From Acanthosepion lycidas (taxonomy: Eukaryota; Mollusca; Cephalopoda; Sepiida; Sepiidae): DNA of 64,000 nt. This document shows positions 51,853 to 61,491 of this stretch, piece by piece. The notes under the pieces were generated by a model that saw nothing but the letters and a program-made list of their open reading frames with translations, did not search any database and was not told the DNA's origin. Positions within the stretch are counted from its first letter, which is position 1, and every line of letters starts with the position of its first letter. The stretch covers positions 4,398,634 through 4,462,633 of the forward strand of contig OZ010580.1 of the NCBI GenBank assembly GCA_963932145.1, in the 5' to 3' direction. The position numbers and the translations under genes were made by a program.

Positions 51853-52124
51853 AGCTATTCGATCTACATCTACAAAGAATGAAACAGGTTCATCCTGATA
51901 CCGGCATCTCCAGTAAAGCCATGTCCATCATGAACAGCTTTGTCAACGATCTGTTAGAGAGAATTGCCGCTGAATCGAGTCATCTGGCCCATTACAATAA
52001 ACGTTCAACCATCACCAGCCGTGAAGTTCAGACCGCTGTCCGTCTTCTTTTGCCCGGAGAATTTGCTAAACATGCCGTTTCTGAAGGAACCAAGTCTCTT
52101 ACCACATACACCAGCACCAAATAA
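51853..52124 (+). pseudogene. Histone H2B pseudogene, 5'-truncated and frameshifted
   Basis: Matches the intact H2B at 60078-60449 from residue Ser34 to the stop. It starts abruptly at AGCTATTCG with no N-terminal tail, and one base is missing between Lys41 and Met43, shifting the frame. From Met43 to the stop (51879-52124) I count 13 differences in 246 nt against the intact gene: seven silent and six replacing (for example Phe to Leu, Arg to His, Lys to Thr). The missing tail, lost start and frameshift make a working histone unlikely. It directly follows the 5S spacer relic, so the array boundary lies within H2B coding sequence. Confidence 0.93.
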
Positions 52125-52144
52125 ACCAGATATGGTCTACAAAC

Positions 52145-52160
52145 AGCCCTTTTCAGGGCC
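52145..52160 (+). promoter_or_regulatory. Histone 3' stem-loop, pseudogene copy
   Basis: AGCCCTTTTCAGGGCC, 21 nt after the pseudogene stop. The first base is A where the intact gene has G, so the outer pair is lost and five pairs remain. Confidence 0.8.
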
Positions 52161-52316
52161 AGTTATATTTTCACGGGAGTCATTTGTCGCCTGCAGATTT
52201 TGCGTTTTTGTTTACTTTCTTTTCTAAATATATTTTCATGATTTTTCTTCAACATAATATGTAAAATGTGAGTCATTTAACGATTTAAAAGTATACTTTT
52301 TATTTTTCATTTTCAG

Positions 52317-53809
52317 AGTTTTCCCTTCTATGATAATCTCATAATGCAACATTGTTACATGTTTATTTTTAAGCAATCCATTACTTTCTATATCCTAATT
52401 TGTTAGTGAGTTTACATTTTTTATAATCTTAGGTCTTATGAGATATTTTTACTCTTATTTCGTCATCACTGTATTTCATTCTTGATCTATTTTTGCATTT
52501 ACTAATTGTATAAGATTTACTTATATGGGAAAAATTGCACTGCTTTACTAGCTATGGAATAATTTTCTTTGTAAATGTCCCAATTTAAAAAGAAAATAAT
52601 TCCTGGTTACCTTTCAGATTGCATTAGATCGCACCGGTTGAAAAACCCTGATTGAACGATTTGTACATGTCTATTATCTAAATTCTTAAGAAAGTTTAAG
52701 AGAAATCATAAGTAGATTTAAATCTTTGTAATGTCACTTTCCGAGTTTTGTCATATTCAAAAAAATATGATGAACATTTAAACGCCATTGAAAATTAGTT
52801 TAATGAATGCTGTAAAATTAATACTCGTTCAAAATCTATAACAAAATTGTACAGATTGTTGAACTGGATTATTATAAACAATTAATATTATTTCTGATTT
52901 AAATTGCATCTTCGCATGTAATATTGACTAATAATTTAAATACAATTTAATTATTCTTTTGAAGTTTTCAGAATTTAATTATCGATCTATCACCGACATA
53001 AAATTGAATTATTTAACACATTAAGTCATCTTATGTATTACAATTATTTATATCATCCATTTTCATTTATCATGAAATTACACATCTTGGATTAGCGGCT
53101 ATTTTTTTTTTAATTTACAAAGAAACATTCACCTTAACATACGAAACAATATTTTGAAATCTGTTATCAATATGAAACACATAGTTTATTTTATATCCTT
53201 GAAAGTGCAATGAATATTTCTTTCATCAAAAATAAAGTCTTTTAAATCAACATCAGCGTTTGCAAACATCTAACCTTCTCCAGATGCTGTAGAAATTAAA
53301 ACAAATATATTTAAGGAAAGGTTACTTTAAAATAGAAAAGATCATTCTGACAATAATATATCCTTAGCATGTAATTTAATGCGTTTTATTTACTTAATTA
53401 TTTCCCATCACCAGGAATCACCAAAGTAGATGCGTTTTATTCTGAAATTTAAAAAAAAAAACGCTACATTCTATTTTTAAGAATTTACCAGAAATTAGGG
53501 AATTAACCGATTTAAATGAAGCATTCAGAACTTATTTATTAGCTTTGCATACTAAAAAGAATTCATTTTTGTTCATATTTTATGCGTGCTTGTCTGCTTG
53601 TCATGAAATAAAATAAAGTATTTCATCTTGTGAGTGTAATCTTCATTTGTTTCTACGTGAAAACTTGGAAACCCACCACCCGACCTCGAATGAACTGGTC
53701 AAAAGAAAATCTATCAATCGTTTATTAAGGAAGGGAGTGTTTTTTTTAATTGTGTAAGAAAGGAATTGATAAAATCTTTATTTATACGTTCGCAAGTCCC
53801 TTTCCAAAT
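52317..53809. other. AT-rich DNA, no gene seen
   Basis: About 1.5 kb rich in A and T runs. No long open frame, RNA gene or recognisable mobile element. It sits between two parts of the left arm that are much closer together on the right arm, so it may be an insertion (inference). Confidence 0.5.
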
Positions 53810-53935
53810 GAAGGAATTATTCGATTGAAACAATATTTTCAGTACTTATTCATTAATGAATGAACTATATACTGAATAAGTTATTTAATTAGAAAAAATT
53901 GTGAAAATATATTTTAGGGTTTGTTTCACCATCCC
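53810..53935 (+). repeat. Dispersed repeat R1, copy a
   Basis: First of three copies of a short AT-rich repeat. Ordered landmarks: GGAATTATTC, TTTTCAGTACTTATTCATTA, TATACTGAATA, TTATTTAATTAGAAAA, ATTTTAGGG and TTTCACC. The family is not recognised. Confidence 0.65.
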
Positions 53936-54188
53936 CGTATAGAATAAAAAATACATTGTTAAACTATTGGTTAAATATAATTTATTTTCAGGCATAATTA
54001 CAAATTATTTGATTATTGCACTGCTGGTGTTCCATATTTCTTTAAGTTTTATTTTTAATTTATCGCGCGTTTGTTTTTTAAGTTATTGGTGAATTATACA
54101 ATTTTTGTTTTTTGATTTATATGCTATCACAGACTACCGTATGACGTTAATTTTATTATCTTTTAAGTAAAAGGGAAATATTACTTTT

Positions 54189-54470
54189 ACAAAATCCAGT
54201 TAATTAATTCATACATTTACTGACTGATTTTGAAATGCATCTCCAAGGTAAATACTGAATTTTTAAGAGAATTTAAATTTTTGTTTTTCGTCTATAATGG
54301 CGGTTCAATGAGTGAACGTGCAATAAAAAAAAAGAAAAGAAAAAAAGCCTAAAACATTTTTCATACGGAAATCACTTTTTCTTTTAATACGGATTAACTT
54401 TAGTCTTTCGAATAAAAATTATCCCCAGCTAAAATATTTAAGTAGGCAACACACTAAGAAAACGCTACCT
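54189..54470 (+). repeat. Inverted duplication, second block, left arm
   Basis: Matches the reverse complement of 58963-59254. Shared landmarks in order: ACAAAATCCAGTT, TTTTGAAATGCATC (ATTTTGAAATACATC-like on the other arm), TTTTTAAGAG, AAGCCTAAAACAT, AATACGGATTA, CTTTAGTCT, TTAAGTAGGCA and CGCTACC. On the other arm this block translates to a possible BED-finger remnant; here the frame is less intact. Confidence 0.75.
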
Positions 54471-55023
54471 AAGGTGTAAAAATAAAATACATTTAAAAAA
54501 ATGGAAATCTTTTTCTTGAAGTTTTTAATTCTTATTCCAATCTCATAGATTTAAAGATTATTTGAATAAAGCTAATATAGAATGTAAAACTTCTATTTTT
54601 GTTAAACTTAAATTATCACGTAAACTGCCATGCTGATTTATTATTCAGGTGACAATTTTCCTTTCATTTTTTTTTTCTAAAATTGAGGTTTGTGGCAGTT
54701 AAGTTCTATTTATGAATTTGTTGACCGTTAGAATGTACTTACAGGTCAGTTTTTTTTTTAAATAAATATTAAGTGTAGTTGTTTTCTAATGTCTAATCTG
54801 AAAAACGTAATGTGATTTATTAAATTACGCTATCGCTTACAGTCGGAAAAAATTATTTTTAAAGTTTTATTGAATTTTCCGTATGTTCAAACTTGACATT
54901 GCAAGTTTTCTTTTATTTTTTATTTTTTTCTGAAATAACATATTCACGGGTATTTCTTTATATAACTGTAAAAATTTGACGAACATCCCACAAATTAAAA
55001 ATTACACACAAGATATCGAAAAA
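54471..55023. other. AT-rich DNA, no gene seen
   Basis: Poly-T and poly-A rich stretch without recognisable features. Confidence 0.5.
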
Positions 55024-55145
55024 GGTGTGGGTAAACAGATTCCTAAAATATTTTCAGTTTTCTATTCAAATAATGTATTCGGTATACAATTCATTAATTA
55101 ATGAATAAGTACTGAAAATTTAGTTTGAATTGGATAATTCCCTTT
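55024..55145 (-). repeat. Dispersed repeat R1, copy b
   Basis: Reverse-orientation relative of copy a; shares the TTTTCAGTACTTATTCATTA segment and the flanking GGAATTAT and TTTTAGG landmarks on the minus strand. Confidence 0.65.
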
Positions 55146-55426
55146 TATTTTGCAAATATTTTAAAACGGGGATAACAATTTTTTTACTTTCATTTCGGAA
55201 AAAGTACCCATTTTGGCGGTACTAGTTACATGTATAAAATTATGGTTGTAATTATTATGCAATTAATTAAAATACAAAAGTTGATTATGTATTCAAAGAG
55301 TTTCCTTCTCGTGAATATTTTTCTTTAAATGGTGTGTGCAAGAGAAAGATGTAAATGAAATTAAACTTTTATTATTGAAGAAATGAATGCAAGTGACATT
55401 TTGAGAAAGAATGGTAAATCATTTTT

Positions 55427-55496
55427 AGGCATTAGGATTCAAACTCAGATCTCCGATTTCTCATTCCGAGCCGTTATCCATTACATCAAAACGGCG
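55427..55496 (-). repeat. tRNA-like sequence, possible SINE head or tRNA relic
   Basis: On the minus strand an A-box-like TGATGTAATGG (55479-55489) and a B-box-like GAGTTTGAATCC (55435-55446) lie about 31 nt apart, the spacing of a tRNA gene. The ATGGATAACG part resembles the D arm of arginine-type tRNAs. The B box departs from GGTTCGANTCC, and I could not fold a proper anticodon stem, so this is not a working tRNA. It could be the head of a tRNA-derived SINE or a decayed tRNA. Confidence 0.5.
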
Positions 55497-56700
55497 GGAG
55501 TAGCTTCCCTTTAATCATTAAAAATACCGAACCGAGTGTAAAATTTTACAGTGAACAGGGGAATCTATCTAAGGGAAATAAATTTTATCGCCTTAAATCA
55601 ACATCACTATTTCGGCGGTGTTGCTTAAATCTCCCAGGTAAGTCAAAAGATGTTTTATTATTTTCTGTTCTTAATTGAAAAAAGTTATTTGTATTTCAAG
55701 AAAATAAATATCTTGTTTACTGATAAAAAAAAAGTTATAGTCATGACAGGATAAGTTATTTATTAATTTACTTTCGTCGCCTGTGCAAGATACTTTTTAT
55801 GAGCGAGAACGAGGAAGAAAGTTAGAAGGAATTATTAAGTCAGTAAAATATATTTCAGATTTGTTATAACTGATCATAATTCAGAAAGCTAAATAAAAAA
55901 AAATTGCAATTTTTTCCATAGAATAAATGTTAGAAATAAATAAAATTTTCTGAGAATGTGTACAATTTATCGACACATTTAAATGTGTCGATTTTTGTGG
56001 ATACGGATACACATAAATGAAATTATCAGAAAATAAGAGGTACCCATCAAATTAATTTTATTGTTACTCTAACATTTTATGAACAAGTGTCTTAAGGCAA
56101 TAAATCCAAAATATATAGCATTCATTAAATTATTAGATTTAAAATATTTTCCTAAATTTAAAACTTACTGGGTAGTTAAAAATAAAAAAATAAAAAAAGA
56201 CATTCACGTTGTATTCATCAAGGAATTTATTTAATTTCTGCCATTTTTAATTTTTTTCTTACTTTGTCATTACGGCCAATACCACAATAACGAATAGATA
56301 AGAAGCAAGTCATCTGTTGCATCTTCTTGTGCTAGGTATTATTGTGTTTATTTTCATATTCAGGAAGTATAAAATAAATAAGAAATTGCAAGCAATGTTT
56401 TTTGAATATTCATACGTACAATTTTATTTTTATGAAAAATCGTCCAAATCGATATAAATAAAATTAAAATACTATTGTCAAAATCTTTTAAGAGGAAAGA
56501 CCATTTTTTTAATAGAAAAAAAATCTTTTTAAAACCCTAGACTTTTAGTTTTATGACTAATCAATGGCTCTTCGCACCTTTCTCAGACTAAATCAAAATT
56601 TCTGAAATTTTTAAGCATAGTCAATAGTCGACACAATAATGAGGATCAGGCATTTTTATTTTAGTATAGGATATCTCAGCGTCTTTTTTGCGGGGATTTT
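55497..56700. other. AT-rich DNA with a 24-bp palindrome, no gene seen
   Basis: No coding or RNA gene recognised. Holds the palindrome at 55969-55992 and an A-run at about 56713-56728 just downstream. Confidence 0.5.
55969..55992. repeat. Perfect 24-bp palindrome
   Basis: Half-site ATCGACACATTT followed at once by its reverse complement, no spacer and no mismatch. Could form a cruciform or be a dimer binding site; no further evidence. Confidence 0.85.
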
Positions 56701-57040
56701 GGAAATTCTTGCAAAAAAAAAAAAAAAAATATATATCAAATAATTGCTGGATTTTAATGTAATTATCAGGAATTATTCAGAAATGAAGTTATTTAATTTC
56801 TGTTTTTATAAAATCTTTATTTTTTTTCCATCTGTAAAAATTTGTTTAATTTTATGACATTTCGAGAAATTAAAATGAATATTGTAGAGTTTATGTTTAA
56901 CTCCTTGGAGAATTAAATCTACAATTTCTTTTTGTAAAACAATCTTCCGTTACCGAAAATCTGCTCTGAATCGTAAAATAAAAATGCCCTAAAACTAAGG
57001 TATTATTTAATTAGAAAATCTTTTAATTGCTTTTATGAGT
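56701..57040 (+). repeat. Dispersed repeat R2, copy a
   Basis: Begins GGAAATTCTTGCAAAA and ends with TTTAATTGCTTTTAT. Landmarks shared with the other copies: GGATTTTAATG, TTACCGAAAATC, CTCTGAAT, GTAAAATA, AAACTAAG and TTATTTAATTAGAAAA. Family not recognised. Confidence 0.65.
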
Positions 57041-57235
57041 AAGATATATATCAAGTACACAATTATTTTGAGAAAATAATTCAATGAATAATTAATTTTT
57101 ACAATAATTGATATAATTTTTATATTATAGACCTGTTTTACAATTCCGTCTTTGTAGAGATTAGGATTCTCGAATTTTAATGAAACATTCATAATTTATT
57201 CACAAATTAGAGTATTGGTAAATTTTTTTTTATAT

Positions 57236-57432
57236 CTGTTACCACCCACCTTAATTTTATGAAATTAAGAGAAATTCAAAGTTGTAATTTTTTAATTAAA
57301 AACAGGAGTTTTGAAGAATTTAAATCAAACCGAAACGTGTTACCGAAAATCAGCTGTGAATTGTAAAATACAATTCACAGTAAAAAAACTAAGACATTAT
57401 TTAATTAGAAAAGCTTTTAATTGCTTTTATCA
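57236..57432 (+). repeat. Dispersed repeat R2, copy b (partial)
   Basis: Has the second half of R2: ACCACCCACCTTAA, TTACCGAAAATCAGCT, GTGAATTGTAAAATA and TTATTTAATTAGAAAAGC. Contains a local hairpin at 57354-57380. Confidence 0.65.
57354..57380. repeat. Hairpin, 12-bp perfect stem, 3-nt loop
   Basis: CTGTGAATTGTA, then AAA, then the exact reverse complement. Other R2 copies lack the second arm, so it arose locally. Confidence 0.8.
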
Positions 57433-57828
57433 ATATTATGTTAAGGACAATATTGTCTGAATCAAAAAAAATTTCGATAAAAAAAAAAATGGATTTTCAC
57501 AATTTTAATAATTCATACCGTTAATTAATTCTTTTAAAATTCAGTTTCAACAATGTTGTATCTTTTATAGCTATGTCCATTTTTTCGCTAAAAAAATGGC
57601 ACACCCTGATGAAAAAGGCCCCAAACTTAATAAAAACAACGTTTTATCAGGAAAAACTTTACGTTATTAATAAGAGTAGAGACCAAAGTATTTTTTAATT
57701 ATTTTTTGAATTTTTTTTTTCCTTTTTAGCACGTTTTAATTTGTGGCTGAAAAATCTCTTTTTTGTTAGGTTTGAGATCCCCTAATATTTTGCAATAGCT
57801 TTTTTTCACTTAAAAAACACATTAATTT
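57433..57828. other. AT-rich DNA, no gene seen
   Basis: Spacer between two R2 copies; nothing recognisable apart from homopolymer runs. Confidence 0.5.
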
Positions 57829-58190
57829 GGAAATTCTTGTAAAAATCAAATAATTGTCGCAATTTAAGTGGAACTTTCAGAATTTATTCCGAATTGACTG
57901 AATTTATTGTAGAAATGTTTGTCTTTTAGAAAGTCACAGTAAAACTATTTTTTTTTTTTACGTTTAATACCCACCTTACTTAAGTTTATGAAAACTTTAA
58001 AACTAGAATACTTGTCTCTTATTTTATTTTTTTATTAAATAAAGAAGACTTTGAGGAATATAAATCATAAATTTCGTGTAAAAACTTGATACGCGTGAAC
58101 TCCAATTTTAGCTCTGAATTTAAAATATAAAAATGCAAGAAAACTAACGCATTATTTTATGAAAACAGCTTTTAATGGATTTTATCAATA
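57829..58190 (+). repeat. Dispersed repeat R2, copy c
   Basis: Starts GGAAATTCTTGTAAAAATCA and runs through ACCCACCTTA, GCTCTGAATTTAAAATA and GCTTTTAATGGATTTTATCA. More diverged than copies a and b at its right end. Confidence 0.6.
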
Positions 58191-58962
58191 AGGACTTTTT
58201 TGTCTGAAGTCAAAATTCTTTTAGGTTGAAAAATAAATTTTTACGAGAATTTTTTTCATTTCTAAATAAAAAATAATAATATTGATAAATATTTCATAAA
58301 TAAATTAGAACAGTTGTCTCTCGGTTTTTTTGCTCATTAAAAAGATCTATTTTTACAGATCATAAATTAGAAAGCTTATTACAATCTGTGATACGCGCGA
58401 TATTTAAAAATAATTTATTATGATTTCAAAAATGTAATCTTTTAGGAAATACTGTCATTAAACTTTTTTTTCTTTTTTTTACTAACCATAAATGTAAAAG
58501 CTCATTGCAATCTGCATCTAGCAGTATTTAAAATTGTTTCTATGTGTATAAATATGCCTTTTATATTCGGATGTTCATACGTGACTTTAAAAATTTACGG
58601 GTTGTAAGAATTGTTTAAAACTTTCATAAATAAGATAATATAAATAAAAAATAAAAAAATACTATGAAACTTTATAATAGATGTACGCAAAAATTTATGA
58701 AGTTTTGTTATATTAATTTGTATATTAAGAACTTATAAAATTTTAAATTTATCTTGTAGCATTTCAAATTTTTATTATTTTTCCAGAAAGAAAGCATCTC
58801 TTCAATATTATATCGCTTAAAATTTGTTAATTTTTAAAATATGCCGAGTAGTTAAATAAGTTCACTGAAATTTTGTAAAGAGTATTTTGCTTATTGTACA
58901 TATTAAATTTAATCTGCTAGTTGGTAATAAAAAAAAAAAGCTCCAAGACTTATTTTTTAAGT
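58191..58962. other. AT-rich DNA with an imperfect direct repeat, no gene seen
   Basis: About 58355-58440 resembles about 58475-58545 (shared CATAAAT, AAGCT, ATTACAATCTG or ATTGCAATCTG, TATTTAAAA). No coding gene supported; the open frame whose 3' end lies at 58862 is discussed under the right arm. Confidence 0.45.
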
Positions 58963-59254
58963 AGCGGGTAGCGCTTTCTTTGGTGGGGTGCCTACTTAAA
59001 AAATGTCTTTGAAGTTTGCTTTTATTTGAACGATAAGAGACTAAAGATAATCCGTATTTAAAAAAAAAAAATGATTTCAGTATATGTTTTAGGCTTATTT
59101 TAAAATACATTGGCACATTTAGTCACTAAAAACCGCAATTATGAATAAAAAGTGTAAACAAAAAAAAAAAAATAATTTCTCTTAAAAATCCAATATTTAT
59201 GGGGATGTATTTTGAAAGTCGGTCAGTAGTAAATATGAATCAACTGGATTTTGT
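58963..59254 (-). repeat. Inverted duplication, second block, right arm; possible BED-finger remnant
   Basis: Reverse-complement partner of 54189-54470. On the minus strand it translates to a stretch with SNKSKLQRHFLSRHP, which recalls the His-x-His part of BED-type zinc fingers in hAT-derived (ZBED-like) genes. The preceding Cys pair is not clear, so the assignment is weak. If right, this is a transposon relic duplicated together with the H2B region. Confidence 0.6.
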
Positions 59255-59888
59255 AAAATTAATGCTTTTTATTTTGTTTAAACCATAACGTCGATTTACA
59301 CTCGATAATGGCACAGACGAAAGACATCAAAATGTGTATGAATTTAATATTCATGTTTTATTGTTTTCATTTTGTGTGCACGTCAAAACCTCTCGAAAAG
59401 ATTTTCTTTCCTCACCCACTTAAAATTGTTCTGTGAGCATTTTTACTAGATTTTAATTTGCTCACAATATGCCAGTCATATAGCAGTGACTATAAATAAT
59501 AATTTTAATGTTTAATTCACTGTTTGTTAATTAAAAATGGTTTTTAAAATTTTCGAAAGGATAAGAGGTTTATTAAACTTTATAAGTTAAACCAGCGTTT
59601 GTCAACCGGTTAGCCAGATGCGTCACAAAAGAATTTATGAATTTATTTACATTTAAAAAATTTTAAGCGAGACTTAAATCTGGTTTTACCACTTGATACT
59701 TTAAAGTAGATCCTAAAACTGGTTAGTACAACTGCTGATTGTGGATTTTAAAAAAAATAAAAAAATATCCGTTGATCAATTTGGGATATCGATTAAAAAA
59801 AGTACAGGTTTCACACTAATGCACCGAAACATATTGGCTAAAAAATAAAGATAACAACTCTGCATCATATTATCAGACAAACACAAAT
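59255..59888. other. AT-rich DNA downstream of H2B, no gene seen
   Basis: No gene recognised. Part of the right arm between its two matched blocks, but not clearly alignable by eye with the left arm. Confidence 0.5.
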
Positions 59889-60351
59889 CTACAAATTAAA
59901 AATAAAAAAAGTGCGCTTAAATCGTTTAGAATAGCTATATATGAAGCATAACTATCATGAAAATATATTTAGAAAAGAAAGAAAACAAAATCGCATAATA
60001 TGTAAATGTCAAGGGATTCTCGTTAAAATATGAGTGGCCCTGAAAAGGGCCGTTTGTATGAAAACCATATCAGGTTTTTACTTGGTGCTAGTGTATTTGG
60101 TAACAGCCTTGGTGCCTTCAGAAACGGCATGTTTAGCCAATTCTCCGGGCAAAAGAAGACGGACAGCGGTCTGAACTTCACGGCTGGTGATGGTTGAACG
60201 TTTATTGTAATGTGCCAGACGACTAGATTCAGCGGCAATTCTCTCGAACAGATCGTTGACAAAGCTGTTCATGATGGACATGGCTTTACTGGAAATGCCG
60301 GTATCGGGATGAACCTGTTTCATCACTTTGTAAATGTAGATCGAGTAGCTT
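59888..60351 (-). repeat. Inverted duplication, right arm (H2B and 3' flank)
   Basis: Partner of 51853-52316. The arms end on the H2B side at Ser34, where the left copy is cut off by 5S spacer sequence. Confidence 0.85.
60036..60051 (-). promoter_or_regulatory. Histone mRNA 3' stem-loop of H2B
   Basis: Minus-strand GGCCCTTTTCAGGGCC, a 6-bp stem with a 4-nt loop, starting 26 nt after the stop codon. This element binds SLBP and directs 3' cleavage of non-polyadenylated replication-dependent histone mRNA (established). A purine-rich AACGAGAA about 10 nt further may be the U7 snRNA target. Confidence 0.93.
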
Positions 60352-60449
60352 TCCTTCCTCTTCTTACGTTTCATTTTCTTGCCATCGGCACGGACTGGCT
60401 TAGCCTTTACGGCTTTCTTAGCACCCTTGGAACTTGCTTTAGGAGGCAT
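60078..60449 (-). CDS. H2B: Histone H2B
   Basis: Intact, intronless, 123 residues, normal for animal H2B. Residues 1-33 form a Lys-rich tail ending in KRKKRKES, followed by the histone fold from [12 protein letters not shown] (residues 34-45). The C-terminal helix has the family signature [13 protein letters not shown] and KHAVSEGT, and the protein ends AVTKYTSTK, where the Lys of VTKY matches the conserved ubiquitination site. It pairs with H2A in the nucleosome core. Mild departures from common animal H2B: Leu in NDLFER, Val in REVQT, Thr in TSTK. The start is fixed by the MPPK tail and by a TATA box about 35 nt upstream. The stem-loop marks it as replication-dependent. A divergent H2A start lies 177 bp away. 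Expression cannot be judged. Confidence 0.97.
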   Translation of the reverse strand: MPPKASSKGAKKAVKAKPVRADGKKMKRKKRKESYSIYIYKVMKQVHPDTGISSKAMSIMNSFVNDLFERIAAESSRLAHYNKRSTITSREVQTAVRLLLPGELAKHAVSEGTKAVTKYTSTK

Positions 60450-60626
60450 GTTTGAGAATGTGCTGATATTTTGAGTTCGTATTCCTTATATACTATAGTA
60501 GCAGGCTCCAGCGATAGCCAACGAGTTTCTGGTTCGCTGATTGGTCAAAAAATACAACAACACCCAGTTTTTATTAATCAGGAACGACTGAGAGCCTTGA
60601 GCCGCTTTTGAGAACATTCAGTCACA
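60450..60626. promoter_or_regulatory. Bidirectional H2B / H2A promoter region
   Basis: 177 bp between divergent start codons. On the minus strand: CCAAT box (ATTGG on plus, 60540-60544), TATATAAGG (60484-60492), and a histone cap-like ACATTCT about 10 nt before the H2B ATG. On the plus strand: an AT-rich TTTTTATTAAT at about 60571-60581 and ACATTCAGT (about 60614-60622) just before the H2A ATG. The arrangement matches the usual head-to-head H2A-H2B pair of animals. Confidence 0.8.
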
Positions 60627-60773
60627 ATGTCAGAACGAGACAAAGGCGGTAAAATAAAGGGAAAGAGTACCCTCGCCCCATCTACATTTCCCCATCGAAT
60701 TAAACTTTTCAAAATTGAAAACAGTTCCTTTAAAAATTTATTCCTCGAAAAAATTTTCTCATCTTATTCCTAA
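60627..60773 (+). pseudogene. Histone H2A, 5' remnant
   Basis: Opens MSERDKGGKIKGK, clearly the H2A N-terminal tail (commonly MSGRGKGGKVKGK). After codon 13 the resemblance fades, with a possible trace of the FPVGRIHRLL segment as FPHRIKLF, and the frame ends at TAA (60771-60773) after 48 codons. It has lost the H2A histone fold, so it is not a working H2A. Repeat R2 copy d begins at this stop, so the insertion or rearrangement point is close. A matching H2A body lies inverted at 63218-63540. Confidence 0.85.
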
Positions 60774-61079
60774 GCGCAATTAAAACCTTTTCTAATTAAA
60801 TAACGTCCTAGTTTTATTACATTTTTTTTTATTTTACAATTCTGAACAGATTTTTGGCAACTGAGTGTCCCGATAAAAAAAAACATGGAAATTCTCTTGA
60901 GTCTAAAAGCTTATGAAAAATAAAACTGTGTAAAAATGAATTTCTCAAAATTAGTGGGGAAAACAGATGTGAAAAATATTTTTAAGTAGATTTTCTAAAA
61001 AAGAAATATTTGAAAATTATTTAATTCATATATGAAAATTTCATTAAAATCCGACAATTTGATTTTTGCAAGAATTTCC
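60773..61079 (-). repeat. Dispersed repeat R2, copy d
   Basis: Minus-strand copy: GGAAATTCTTGCAAAAATCA at its start, then GGATTTTAATGAAATT, AATTGTAAAATA, AAACTAGGAC and TTATTTAATTAGAAAAGG. Its right-end boundary touches the H2A remnant. Confidence 0.65.
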
Positions 61080-61149
61080 GAGAGAATGTTCGGATCTTTT
61101 CAATTGAACAGATACCGAGAAGAAAAACAGATTTTGAATTATTATTGTA

Positions 61150-61171
61150 TTTTTTTTTTTTTTTTTTTTTT
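61150..61171. repeat. Homopolymer run of T
   Basis: 22 consecutive T. A low-complexity site; its length is prone to sequencing error. Confidence 0.9.
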
Positions 61172-61370
61172 GTCAAGTTATAAATAAATTATGGTTCCAG
61201 GTTCCTTGTCGTATTTAAAGATATAGTTTCCCTAAATGACAGAAATATTCAATCCATAAATGACCACCGTCAATTCCGTTAGCATTTTATAATAAAAATT
61301 CAATATTAATTACAGGTTTATAAAAATCCACATAACAGTTTTGAAGTATACGAGGTACCAAAAGCTTCGA

Positions 61371-61491
61371 GGTGAAACTGGCCCTCATCCCAAATATTTC
61401 CACTAGGTTTTCTAATAAAATAACATATTCAGTATATAATTGGATTGATTAAAAAAGTAAAACACTTACTGAAAATTCTTTTAATTCGGAT
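61371..61491 (-). repeat. Dispersed repeat R1, copy c
   Basis: Most diverged R1 copy. On the minus strand it keeps TTTTCAGTA, TATATACTGAATATGTTATTT, ATTAGAAAA and GTTTCACC. Confidence 0.55.

Larger units (their letters stand above)
51853..52316 (+). repeat. Inverted duplication, left arm (H2B copy and 3' flank)
   Basis: Homologous in reverse orientation to about 59888-60351. Similarity continues past the stop through the stem-loop, a TTTTCTAAATATATTTTCATGA block and an AACGATTTAA block. Beyond about 52316 clear matching stops until 54189. Confidence 0.85.

Noticed and set aside
51964..52227. 87-residue frame overlapping the H2B pseudogene
   Set aside because: Shifted-frame shadow of H2B coding sequence.
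57007..57192. 61-residue minus-strand frame
   Set aside because: Falls mainly in AT-rich repeat R2; Ile, Tyr and Asn rich with no motif.
58862..59116. 84-residue minus-strand frame as a functional gene
   Set aside because: Low-complexity Phe and Lys runs, no complete zinc finger, and its inverted partner is not open. Kept only as a possible transposon remnant.
60210..60455. 81-residue plus-strand frame over H2B
   Set aside because: Antisense shadow of the intact H2B gene.
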